Assembly: GCF_029168945.1 (NCBI RefSeq)
Contig: NC_083610.1
Coordinates: 52,655,429-52,719,428 of the forward strand
DNA length: 64,000 bases
From: Cannabis sativa
Taxonomy: Eukaryota; Streptophyta; Magnoliopsida; Rosales; Cannabaceae
Reading direction: 5' to 3'
In this document: one piece after another, positions 46,330-57,582 of the stretch
How the letters are laid out: each line of letters opens with the position of its first letter
How positions within the stretch are numbered: the first letter of the stretch is position 1
Program-made: the position numbers and the translations under genes
Notes under the pieces: generated by a model
The model's database searches: none
Seen by the model: only the letters and a program-made list of their open reading frames with translations
Told to the model about the DNA's origin: nothing

Positions 46330-48268
46330 GTGCTGAATAACAAGATAGTGTGTACGAAAGAAACCCCATCCTTGCATTCGTTAGTCATTTCAAAAGGTTT
46401 GCTTTTTTCCTTTGTAGCAATGGACTTGAATCAAGACCTTCTCGTAAGTGCGACCATATCTATCAAAGGTGGGTCTATTCCATCTGTCGAAAGATCTTCA
46501 GTGGGACATGATCAAACTAGGGCTCCCATGGTAACATTTCAACTTGAGGAGGCCTTGGAAACCATTCCAGAAAATGAACCCACCGCTGAGAGAGACCTCC
46601 CTATGGACACTAGGAGAGGCGAAGGGGTCGAAAATCCTCCAACGATGTAGGCCCGTCTAGAGTCCATTTGGGAAATGGATCAGAAATCTAACTTCTTTCA
46701 ATCTAATGGGATGTTATAAGTTTATTCTGAATTGTTGGCCTCCGTAACGTCCTTGGACTAATGTGGCACATGCTTTTCGTCATTGGGGAATCTGCTTCCA
46801 TTAGTGTTGATGGGTTTAGTGCATGGAGTTGGTCCCACATTTCCAATGGCACTCACCTTCCCTTGGTGAGAAATTATTTTAAGACTCTAATTGCAAAAAT
46901 TTACATTGCACCATTTCAGCTGATCCTTTCATCATACAGCAGGCTCTAGGCTGGGTGGTATGTGTTCTGTCAAATCAACAAACTGGAGGTTCCTTTCCTA
47001 AGGAGATCCTTTACTTTCATAGTGTCAAGGCTAATCCCATGAGGACAAATAGAACAAAGTTGGGATTCTTTTGAATAGATAAGCGCCCGAATTCTTACTA
47101 TCCTGTATGTCAAACAGATCGCACCCATGACCTTCGAGAATATTAGTTCTTTTCTTCTAGATTTCCTATTAGCAAGGTGCCATCTCTTCAGTTAAGCTTT
47201 CAACTTCTCGGTATCTCGATGATTTACCTTGAGTTTAATCTACTTTTTAGCTTTTACTAATTTTTGTATTCTGACTAACATATTTGATTTGTAGCAAAGC
47301 TTCCCCTTCAAAGTATTAAGACTGAGGAGATAATCGTGAAAGAAGCCCAATATAGGGCCTTCTAGGAAGAGCAATTGAAGGTTGGAGACCTGGTGACAAC
47401 TGAACTCCTTCGTAGATCTCGTTTGACTACAAAGTTCCAAAGTATTAATACAGTCAGCCTTCGAGGACAGCGCCAACCCCCTAGGGAAGTGAAAGAGGTG
47501 ATTGCCACTGATTTGGCCATTTTAATCACCAATGCGGCCAAGAATGATAATGCCCTAAGCTCTGATTGGGTGTCATGCCATCCTGATCCTCTGTCCGAGG
47601 AAGAAGAGATCTCAGAGAGGTTTGTCACTACTTATCCTAATGTGGGGACACCGGGTGCTAGTACTTCGAGAAGAGTTAATGGACCCTTCCGCATCCTTCG
47701 TACCCCCAGCCTGAGTTGCATGTCCTGGAGGAACCAAGGAGGATTTGACAAATATTTCATAGGCATAGATCGCCATAGATACCCCGTGAAGGATCAAATA
47801 GACAAAGTAGACCAAATAGTTAGGAGCCCTAGAAATCCGGGAACCTCTTCAAACACTATCAAAGTTGATCCTTTGAGGGCTATGTCTTTGCCCAAATTTA
47901 AGGAGTATGGCAGCTTCATTGGTCATACTAGCATTTTAGCTTTTGCTCACGGGAAACCCTATACTACTTCACTGAATGGTTGCACCCACGCACAAGTTTC
48001 TTTACTAGATTCATTTTCTTGTTGTTGTTGTTTTCCTCATAATTGTATGATTTATAATTGTTCCTTTTACTTATTCATGTTGTTGCTTCATGCGAAAATA
48101 CACTTGAGTCTGTGATGCTAAAGTTTTGGAGTAATTAGATCTCTGCCGCTATGGTCAACGCCAAGAAATCCCAAGAGAAAGGCAAGGAGAAAATTAGGAC
48201 TAGGGCTTCCAGGACTCGAAAACTGCATCCCCCTTGAACTTCCTCATCATCAAATGTCTAGGAGATTC
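46330..48268 (+). pseudogene. Decayed 'putative gypsy type transposon' protein gene (H3, first part)
   Basis: Three stretches of open text: 46330-46650 (MDLNQDLLVS... from an ATG at 46421), about 46760-47100 in shifting frames (YIAPFQL, then GWYVFCQIN), and about 47296-48115. The middle text resembles the plant 'putative gypsy type transposon' domain (Pfam PF04195, recalled), which has an APxQLxPN core. The long frame from 47375 starts with TTG, and an in-frame TAG lies four codons upstream at 47363-47365, so no real start is present. A possible intron acceptor TTTGTAG lies at about 47290-47296. Element D interrupts the gene at 48269. The protein's biochemical role is unknown. Confidence 0.4.
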
Positions 48269-48894
48269 TGTTGGGTTTTGTGCCCTAAATAAAACCCATT
48301 ACAATCTGATTAGTTATCAATTTAGAATTTTGGAGTGATTTATGATTACATGTATGTTACATGTTTATGGTTTAATATATATATTTGATATATGCACAAA
48401 ATCAGTTAAATCCAGAACATATAGTTATTCACAATTACAGTATTGTCAATACAGTGGAATGTGATTGTGATTATATGATTCAAAAGATTTGGTCCCTGTT
48501 CATCAGTGTTTTGGATTTACACTGATGTGATAATCAGCGATGAAGTATACTTACACTTGGAGTAAGTGTTATGTTCTTTCCAGGACATTGGTAAAGTATA
48601 CTAGTTTCGAATGTATGGAGTATACATTGGACTGGACCGATATTGAACTTAGTCAAAGATATTGTAAACTTACCGTTATATATTTCCAAGTCAATATCAG
48701 AAGTTGATCTTAGATTAAGAGAATCTAAATCCTGATATGCTCAGGCTCAATCTCAGGAGTGCTATTCATGTTCTTTGATTTATTAGTTAAGTCTACTTTT
48801 GGGTCAGGGTGATACGTATATTTTGGGAACATGATAGCATAACTGAGTGGGAGTGCTGAACATAAATATGGAATCTATAGCTTCTACTGGTGTA
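48269..48894 (+). repeat. Truncated 5' LTR of element D
   Basis: Matches 54691-55316 with about six differences by eye, then switches abruptly at 48895 to leader sequence equivalent to C near 14345. About 1.3 kb of LTR and the primer site are gone. Confidence 0.85.
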
Positions 48895-51800
48895 CCACCT
48901 GCCATTTTTCTTCGTTTTCTTCGATTTTTCATGCTATTTCATGGAATTGACTTCCGATTTTTTGTGTATTTTTGTATTTTAATTTTTGTTTTTCAATTTT
49001 CAAATCTAATTATCAGAAATAAATTAATTTTATTTCAAAATTAATTTTAGATATTAGTGTAATTTGAATTTGAAAATAGGTTAAAATCAAGTATTGCTTA
49101 CCTCTTTTCTTATTTCTTTTAAATTTTAATTATTTTATCTTATTTTTAAATAAAAGGTCAGAAATTAATTTTTTATAAAAATATTCTTTTTGTAATTTGA
49201 CCTTATTTAGAATAAGATTACTTTAATCATGGTATTTTAAAAGGGGAAATAAGATATTTTTGTTAACTTTTTTAAATTTTGTTATTCTTACTTAAATTAG
49301 ATTGTAAAATCAGAAAAGGGTATGTATTTACCATTTTCTATTTTATTGAATATTTAATTTATTAAATAACATGAAATTTAAAAAGGAAAGTTAGCAAATT
49401 TAGTTTGAAATGATATTTAGGTTACTCAAAACCTAATTTTTCAAAATTGTAGGTTTAATTTTAAATATTTTTTTTTATTTCATTCTTTAAAAATCGAATT
49501 TTTTTTTAATAAAATTTCGAAATAAAGTTTAATATTTTAAAATTAAATAAATCCTACTTCCAACTATCCAAATCTAACTTGTTGCAGGAGTATGTATTTT
49601 AGATTGTTTGTAAGTTTTCTAAAACCTATTATTGCTTGATCTAAATTGTCATGGTTAACTTGTTGACAGATCTAATGATCTGATTTTAACCCATGGTTCA
49701 ATTGATGATAGGTCAAGTAAAAAATTTGTAACAGGTAAATTTTACATTCTTCTTTCATCTGTGTATGACCTAGTAACATGATAGGGTCCATCCAAATCTG
49801 TGTGTCTGTGTGAGCCTATATGCTTAATTTCTGTTATAGACACATATAGGTTGTTGTTGCTAAATAAAATGTCATAACCTGATAGATTTTATTTAGGCTC
49901 ATTTAGTTAATGGGCCTATTCAATTAATAACAGTTATTCATTTTAAGGTTAAATTCCTCTCTTTTTGGCCTTGTGTGAGAGTTGGGAGCCTTAGAAGTGG
50001 GTACGACATACTGAACCCAGCCCCCCTCACATGAACAACCCCAATTGTGAAGGCCCATTTGCCTGATTTGGATAACTGTGCTAGGTTAATTAAATTAGTT
50101 TGACCTAATAAAATTAAATAGCAACATAATTAATTTCTTCGAAATTAATTTAAGAAAAACATAGTTTGTAGAATTTTATTTTCTAGATAAACTATTTGTA
50201 TTTTTCTTGTATTTAATTAAATAAAGAATTTTAACTAACTAGATTCTTTCTGAAACTTACTTTTATTATTTCGTTAAATATTCCTATTTAAGTTATAAAT
50301 TAGTTATTACTAATTTTTCTTTTTAACTTAAATTTGAATATCTTTTGAATTTAATATTAAGTTGAGGAATTATAGGAATTAGTTATTGAAGATTCTGAAA
50401 AGATATTTTTAAGTTGGTTTTAAACTTAAAATGAAATATCTTTAAATTAGGTAGTTACCACCTAATTTTGATATTTAATTAAATTTTATTTGGAAAATTT
50501 TAAGTTGTAAATTATAAATTCTTTCTATATTAACTTAAGTCAGATATTTTCCAAATCTTGAAAAGATACTTAGTTAAATTGAGATATTTTCTAGATAGTT
50601 ATTTCTATACTAATTATTATTTCTAATATAGGAAAATATCATTGATTGTGAAATTAATTGATTAATAGTTAATTTTGGTACAATTCAATTAAGGATATTT
50701 TTCCTTGTATTAAATTGGAAATTAATAATTAAGTCTTCTCTACACTTAATTATTTATTTCCTGAATTTAATACATTTAATTAAGTTGAAAATTAAATATC
50801 TAAGTTGATTTTCATAATGATACTTAAATATTGTTATTTTCATGATATTTAATTAAATAGAAAATTATTTTAAGTTAGGTATTTTATAACAACTTAAATT
50901 TGAATAATTTTCAATATATATTTTATTTATTTTATTAATCATTTTTCAAAATTGCATTTTATTATGCTAGATGATTTTGAATTTATCTTGAAAGATAGAT
51001 TAAAGTTGTAAATTAATTATTTTAATTAATTTTGAATCAACTTAAATCAATGATTTTTTCATTTAATGATTAATTTAAAATAAAGGGACTAAAATATATT
51101 ATTAGAAATTGAATTAATTAGTCAAGAGAATCTAGATAGATAGTATTTCTGCTTGAAGTATTTTTTCTAAGTAAAGTTTGATTTATTTTAATGTATTTCG
51201 AAAATTGTATATTTTTGGAAATACAATATATATATATTTTTTAGAAAATTATAATTTGAGTTGCAAATTAATTTAAATTAATACAACTTAAATTAAGTAA
51301 TTTTCTTAATATTTGTTGGAAAATTAATACTAAGATGGAAATAATTCATTTTATTTTCTTAACTATCTAAGTTTAATTTTACAAATATTAAATTAAATTT
51401 TATTTAGAGTTTTATTCTAAATTTAAAATTTAATAAATATATATAGATTTAAAATAAATAAATAATAGAAGAAAATACATTTTAAATAATGAGTTTTATT
51501 ATTAAGATATTCGATCTCCATTGTTTGTTTTACATAGCTATTGTTTTAGTGAGTAATCCTCCCTAATGGAGGAACGTTCATTAGCAAGTTAGCGCCGTTT
51601 AATCTCGAAAGATAAGTATATTTGTAAGTTATTTATATTAGTATTGATCACCCTAATGGTGGTGACTGTATAAGACTTACAAACGTATGAAACAATGGTG
51701 GAAGCTCATGAAATAGGAATGACCTTGACTCTCGCCTAAACGGGACAACGTCGGATTCTCTTTTCGATCGAATAAAAGGTTGCTAGAATGTTTGTCATTT

Positions 51801-52022
51801 TAGATGAGCTGACAACTCTATTCAATGGATGATAGCTTTGACTCTCGCCTAAACGGGACACTGATATCAGTTTGTTGAAAACCTTGAAAATTATTTAGGA
51901 TTGCATTTTTTAGTATTTTCTCTAGTCATTCCTACTTGCTATGTGCTAATAATTTCTGAATAAGATTTTGTGTTAAAGCATAATTGATATCTATTTATTA
52001 TCTTGTAGTATCCTGAATTGCA
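48895..52022 (+). other. Long non-coding leader of element D
   Basis: AT-rich and without genes. It has the same islands as C: about 49965-50100 (GGGTACGACATACTGAACCC), and about 51500-51900 with two TCTCGCCTAAACGGGA motifs in repeats starting at 51727 and 51840. AT-rich hairpin modules lie at 51002-51043 and 51258-51290. The frame at 48847-49044 crosses the deletion junction and is not a gene. Confidence 0.7.
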
Positions 52023-52889
52023 ATGTCGAATCCCATGTTATCACTGTTGACTGAAAATAAGCTAAATGGAGCTAACTTCCCAAAATGGAGAGAGAACATT
52101 AATATTGCTCTCATAGGTGAAAGTGCCTCGTTTGTGTTGACTGAGCCGTCCCCTGAGCAGCCAGGTGACAATGCAACCAAAGTTGTTAAAGAGAAGTTCG
52201 AGCGTTGGCAGAATGCTAACAATAAAGCTCGTTACTTCATGCTTTCCAGCATGGTTGACACCTTGAAAACAAGGTTTGCTAACACTGTCACGGCTGCAGA
52301 AATCATGACGCAGTTAACTGAGCTATTTGGTATGGCATCTATCCAGTCTCGCTTTGGCGCGACTAAGAAATTCATCAACGCACTGATGGAACCCCATCAG
52401 AATGTGCGTGATCACCTTCTCCAGATGGCTAGTTATTTCCAGGAAGCCCAGAATCATGGTGCTGAAATGGATGAGACTACTCAAGTGAGTCTCATTTTGA
52501 ATAGTCTGACTCCAGACTTTCTGCCCTATACATCAAATTATGTCATGAATAAGAAGGAACAAGACTTTCATACTTTAGTCAACGACCTTCAGACATATGA
52601 AAATTTTATTGGAGGTCCCAAGAAAATAGGGAATAAACCTCAAAATCATGGAAATGGTAATAAGACGAGTAATCCTGAGGCACACGTTGCTTCTACTTCC
52701 AAATCCAATAATAAGAAGAAGTGGAAAAATGCCAAGAAGCGAGCTCAAGCAGCGAAAGCAGCTAAGACCAAAAAGGCTGGAGCTTCTAGTGATACACCAA
52801 AAGGAAAATGTTTCTACTGCAATGAGAAAGGCCATTGGAAATTCCAATGTCCTAAGCTTCTTGCAAAGAAACAAGGTATTTCTTTATAA
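52023..52889 (+). CDS. gag: Intact copia Gag protein of element D
   Basis: The ATG at 52023 gives 288 residues, uninterrupted. The N-terminal copia-type gag fold begins with LTENKLNGANFPKWRENI (about residues 9-26). The central region includes LFGMASIQSRFGATKKF and LILNSLTPDFLPY. A Lys/Ala-rich linker (about 225-262) precedes a CCHC zinc knuckle CFYCNEKGHWKFQC (about 266-279), which binds RNA. The frame ends six codons after the knuckle region at a TAA; in autonomous relatives it would run on into protease. Gag alone could form particles, while protease, integrase and RT would have to come from elsewhere. This is the only undamaged capsid gene of this family in the window. Confidence 0.92.
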   Translation: MSNPMLSLLTENKLNGANFPKWRENINIALIGESASFVLTEPSPEQPGDNATKVVKEKFERWQNANNKARYFMLSSMVDTLKTRFANTVTAAEIMTQLTELFGMASIQSRFGATKKFINALMEPHQNVRDHLLQMASYFQEAQNHGAEMDETTQVSLILNSLTPDFLPYTSNYVMNKKEQDFHTLVNDLQTYENFIGGPKKIGNKPQNHGNGNKTSNPEAHVASTSKSNNKKKWKNAKKRAQAAKAAKTKKAGASSDTPKGKCFYCNEKGHWKFQCPKLLAKKQGISL

Positions 52890-54690
52890 ACTGATGTGTT
52901 TTAGTGAATTATTATCCATTTGGATTATTAATTCTGGACTACTAACCTTGGTTATTATTCTTCTTATAGCTCAAGCTTCTTGAACTCGGATGCTGTCTTA
53001 GCGAGTTGGATCTGAAAGCTAGATTGTGGATGGAGGTCGTCTATGATAAAGAAGAAGCTCACTTAATGTTTTTTGAATTAATTGTTTAATTTTTCAAACA
53101 ATTTGGATTTCAAGTTTGGGATTTTTATTCCCTATCTAGTTCTCATAATATTGCAAACAATTTTTTTGGGTTTATAATAAAATTAAATTTTTTTAATTGC
53201 AATTTATGAGTTGAGCTTCAGTACTTTATCTTATAAATAAATTACCAATTGTTATATTTATTATGTTTGTATGTGTATGTGTTTTTTATTATTGATACAA
53301 ATTCTACAGGTATTTGAACTCCTTACAGAGTTATTACTACATAAACACTAGAAATTATTTCTATGTTTATGAATAATTGTTAATTCTAAAACAATTATTG
53401 AGAATTTGTTTAATAAAAAGATCTTTTGATCTGATAGGGGTAGAGAAAAGTTAAGAATAATATGCAGTTCAACGATCTTTTATATATAATGAACTCTGGA
53501 TTATATTCAACTCCGCATATTCTCTATCACACTTAGGGAATCATGATCTTTACAACCTTTAGGGGTGGATCATAATCTCTATATACTTAGAGGTGGACTT
53601 TATTCCACAGTACCCTTTGTGACACATAATTTTAAACATGGAAAATGATATAATAAATTAGCTATTATCAGAATAAATCCTTGATCTTGATTATATGTTC
53701 CAGTTTAGATTTACTGTTGTAATAGTTAACGATACCATTAAAAGTTCTTTGATAATGTATCACATTACCTTAGTTGAGTGGTAGAATATTAAAATTCTTT
53801 ACCCATCTTCGTTTGGTTGATATTTGTGATAGGAACTTAAGAACACCTCTGATAAAACAAATCTAACCATTCACATTGATAGAAATAATTTATCAGAATT
53901 ATGAGAATAAGATAGGAGAATTCTTGCATAGTCTATTCGAATGACTTGAGTCAAGATTTCTAATCCTCATAACATTTTATGGTATCTTAATTTGATTGCT
54001 TAATCTCTAGCAAGTATTTTACACTTCAGATACTAGACTGCTATGTTGTTGACCTAGTCTTAGAGAAACTTACAGTTTAAGACTAAGATATTAAGTCACA
54101 ATGAGATGATCCCTCAAAACAATAGTAAAAGGTTGAAAGTTTCTAACCAGACATCTGCTATTGAGTGGGAGCCATCTGAGATGTAATCAAATGTGGAACA
54201 TTAGGGGACAATCAAGAAAGATTTATGAAAGTGACCTATATGTTAGATATTAAGGAACTATGCATTAGTGGTCCTAATATTCACACCGACTCATTAAGAA
54301 ATTTGAGATGGTGGTTACTCTGGGGGTGGAGGAATCATTGTAGAAACACATCTATAATAATTCAAGCTCCATCACAGAAGATATAACTTTGTAAATTCGA
54401 AATTACAAGAAAGTTATTTTACTGAAGAAAATTCTACACTGCATTATCTCAATTCCAAATTTTAAAATTTGAGAGATATGTCTTCTGTTTGTTCAGAAGT
54501 ACTTAATGGGCAGTAAGGATTTCAGTATCCCTTGATGAGTAAAGCATATAGTTAAGGAGGTTTCATAAGTTTTATGAACCTGGTTCTAGAAATATGGGTG
54601 GATTCAAACATACTACACTTGATCAGAGGATCGAGGCAAATAGATTGATTGTAATGCACAACTTGTTTTATGTTAGTGCAAGTGGGAGTT
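52890..54690 (+). pseudogene. Decayed copia pol of element D
   Basis: Relics in order match those in C: the integrase-like DRGRE stretch (about 53429-53446, next to GATCTGATAGGGGTAGAG), an RT-end relic with GTGGAACATTAGGGGACAAT (about 54190-54210) and an RNase H relic (about 54309-54333). About 1.8 kb remain of an expected 3 kb or more. The polypurine tract AAGTGGGAGTT precedes the LTR. No protein is possible. Confidence 0.7.
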
Positions 54691-56918
54691 TGTTGGGTTT
54701 TGTGCCCTAAATAAAACCCATTACAATCTGATTAGTTATCAATTTAGAATTTTGGAGTGATTTATGATTACATGTATGTTACATGTTTATGGTTTAATAT
54801 ATATATTTGATATCTGCACAAAATCAGTTAAATCCAGAACATATAGTTATTCACAATTACAGTATTGTCAATACAGTGGAATGTGGTTGTGATTATATGT
54901 TCAAAAGATTTGGTCCCTGTTCATCAGTGTTTTGGATTTACACTGATGTGATAATCAGCGATGAAGTATACTTACACTTGGAGTAAGTGTTATGTTCTTT
55001 CCAGGACATTGGTAAAGTATACTAGTTTCGAATGTATGGAGTATACATTGGACTGGACCGATATTGAACTTAGTCAAAGATATTGTAAACTTACCGTTAT
55101 ATCTTTCCAAGTCAATATCAGAAGTTGATCTTAGATTAAGAGAATCTAAATCCTGATATGCTCAGGCTCAATCTCAGGAGTGCTATTCATGTTCTTTGAT
55201 TTATTAGTTAAGCCTACTTTTGGGTCAGGATGATACGTATATTTTGGGAACATGATAGCATAACTGAGTGGGAGTGCTGAACATAAATATGGAATCTATA
55301 GCTTCTACTGGTGTATAGAAGTAAAGTGATGATTCCCTTTGAGCTTAGTTAAATAGAAGTAAATGGATGAGCTCTTGTTTCAGTGACTACATATTAGATC
55401 ACTAAAACATCATTTACAGGTAACTAAGTGTTTTAAGGGGCAAAATACATTGAGGGGTGTAAACGGTAAATTTGTCCCATCTCGATGTAAATCATCTATA
55501 TAGAGGATCTTTTAATCACATTAAGATTATAACAATGGTTAAATGAGATAGCATATTGATATCGTGAAACATATAATATGCTCTATATAAGTCTGAGAGT
55601 GCAATTCCAAGTTCTAAGAGTGGATTCAACAAGGAATTAATAAGTTAGGGTTTACTTGGTAAATCGGTTCAACTTATTGGAAGCTCAGCATATAGATCCA
55701 TGGTGCCCATTCTAGTTGAGACTATACTGTTTGTAAGACTCTATAATTGATTTATGATTAATCAATTATAATTCTAAAAGTTAGACTATGTCTAATTTGT
55801 GAATTCTCACAGGTTAATGATGAAATTGTAAATAAAAGGGTTTCTAGGTTTAATTATTAATTGAGAGACTTTGGATGTCTAATTAATAATTATTTTAAAT
55901 GACAATATTATTTAATAATCCATTTTAGTTATTGAATAATTAGTTTTGGCATTTAAATGATTAGAATTGAAAAAATGGCATTTTTGGAGAAATAGAAATA
56001 AAATTGAGGAAACTGCAAAATCCATGTGAGGCCCATATCACACCATGGCCGGCCACCCTTTGCATGTTTCCCAATTATTATTTTCAATTTTAATTGCCAT
56101 GTAATTGCTAATCAAAGCCTAGCAAAAAATAGGAAAGTGGTGGATCACACTAAATAAGGTAGTTAATCAATTACACAGTAAAAGAGGAAACTGCTTATTT
56201 CGAAAGTTGAGCTTTTCCCTTTTCCTATATATAGCCGCCCCCTCTCGCTACTCTTGGTGTGTCTTTGTATGCAATCACTATACACGAATTCAAGAGAGAA
56301 AAATAGAGAGAATTTCGAAATTCCTTTGTGAGAGAGAAGTGCCCACACACATCACTCAGTACCTCAATCATAGTTTGGAAGACTGTGAAGGATCATATCC
56401 AACTGCAGGAGAATTGGGCTCAGATCTTGATTATACTCTGCTACAGACAGGAATCAAGGGTTAGAGATCTGAGTGGAAGGAGACACTTAATTCCGCTGCC
56501 ATCACTGTAAGTTATTCTTAACTTTTATGTGTTTTGTTTATCGTTTTAGAAGTTCATATTTAGGTTGTTAAATCAACATACTTGTGAGTAGATAGCGTTT
56601 GGTTGGAGGTAATGAAATGGAAAAAAAACAATTTTTATTCCATTCCTTTGTTTGGTTGCATTTTCAAGTATTGGAATAGCATTCCAATGGAATGCTCTTT
56701 CCACCATTTTGGTGGAATGGCTATTCCATTTTAAAAACAAAGGAATGACCATTCAAATGTAACACGAAAAAAAATTTAATGATTTTTTCGTCAATTTTTT
56801 TATGCATTTTAAATTTTATTCCATTCCATTCCTATTCTTATTCCCATTCCCATTCCCATTCCTATATTTTCATTCCTCCCAACCAAACGCTAAGATCCTG
56901 GTAAAATTAATTCCAACA
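54691..56918 (+). repeat. 3' LTR of element D (2228 bp including a MITE)
   Basis: TGTTGGG...TTCCAACA; TATA-like TATATATA at about 56226-56233. A 296-bp MITE sits 28 bp from its end. Frames at 56163-56510 lie within the LTR and are not genes. Confidence 0.92.
56595..56890. mobile_element. MITE with GCGTTTGGTTGG termini
   Basis: 296 bp with inverted ends GCGTTTGGTTGG...CCAACCAAACGC, flanked by TA on both sides. It interrupts a stretch that is continuous in C (GTAGATCTAAGATCC). Internally rich in CATTCC/GGAATG words that can fold back. Superfamily not established. Confidence 0.85.
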
Positions 56919-57239
56919 GATTCCTCCTCCCACCAAGACTAGACCTACAACTCTATTGCAGTTGGCAGGGAGAAGGAATTTGTCACCTCTCGGAAGGCCT
57001 CTGAAGCCCTTGCTACTCTAGGGGAGCAGGCTTTATAGGGCATTCCCCTCCCAGAAGGAATAATCTCAAACACCGCACCAAACACAGGGGGTTCTGATGA
57101 CAATTTTGATGGGCTTGTCTTTCCCCCAAAAGGGACTCCCGTCAAGTCTAAGCGCAAGGGATTAAAGGCTATTCTAGGTCCTAGCGCAAAGAAGGTCAAG
57201 TCTTCAATCTCGAACCTTGGGACATCCAGCGTACAGTTT
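56919..57239 (+). pseudogene. Continuation of decayed H3 protein gene
   Basis: Plus-strand text resumes after D. An acceptor-like TCTATTGCAG at about 56950-56959 is followed by charged, Ser/Lys-rich open text with one stop (about 57038). The composition (KGTPVKSKRKG) fits the hydrophilic C-terminal part of such transposon proteins. It ends at an LTR start at 57240. Confidence 0.35.
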
Positions 57240-57582
57240 GTAATGCCCCGATTTCCCGAGACGTCATACTAGCTAATCTGTTTAAAACCATTTAAGATAA
57301 AGACAATAAAAGACTTCTTTAATGAAAAATAATTAAGCATGAGATCTCATTATTTTTAAAACAAAACATTTATTTATTCATAACCTTAAAATATAAAGAT
57401 TTACAAAAATTATTTGAATCATAATCTTTAATGAAATATTTTTAAACCAAAATATCGTGACAATCCCCTAACATGTAATCCATGCCTCGAGCTCGCCACC
57501 CTCACTGTATAGTTTTGCCTTTACCTGCACACAGAGTACCCGTGAGCTAACGCCCAGTAAGAAGAGCTATGTAGGACATAAC
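57240..57582 (-). repeat. Fragment of another chromovirus LTR, minus strand
   Basis: Begins TGTAATGCCCCGA, as the reverse of Tekay-type LTRs does. It then has TTTACCTGCACACAGAGTAC and CGTGAGCTAACGCCCAGTAA, parallel to the corresponding part of B's LTRs (near 3085-3135) but clearly diverged. Interrupted by E at 57583; the rest is outside the window. Confidence 0.6.

Larger units (their letters stand above)
48269..56918 (+). mobile_element. Element D: gag-only Angela-like copia element with a deleted 5' LTR end
   Basis: The outer ends are TGTTGGG (48269) and TTCCAACA (56918), flanked by the perfect duplication GATTC (48264-48268, 56919-56923). The 3' LTR is 54691-56918. Only the first about 626 bp of the 5' LTR remain (48269-48894); the rest, the primer site and the leader start are missing. 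The interior has a leader related to C's, one intact gag frame and decayed pol. It belongs to a subfamily distinct from C and E by LTR sequence. Confidence 0.93.

Noticed and set aside
56163..56510. Frames near the end of D's LTR
   Set aside because: LTR sequence downstream of the TATA box; no motif and not open in C.
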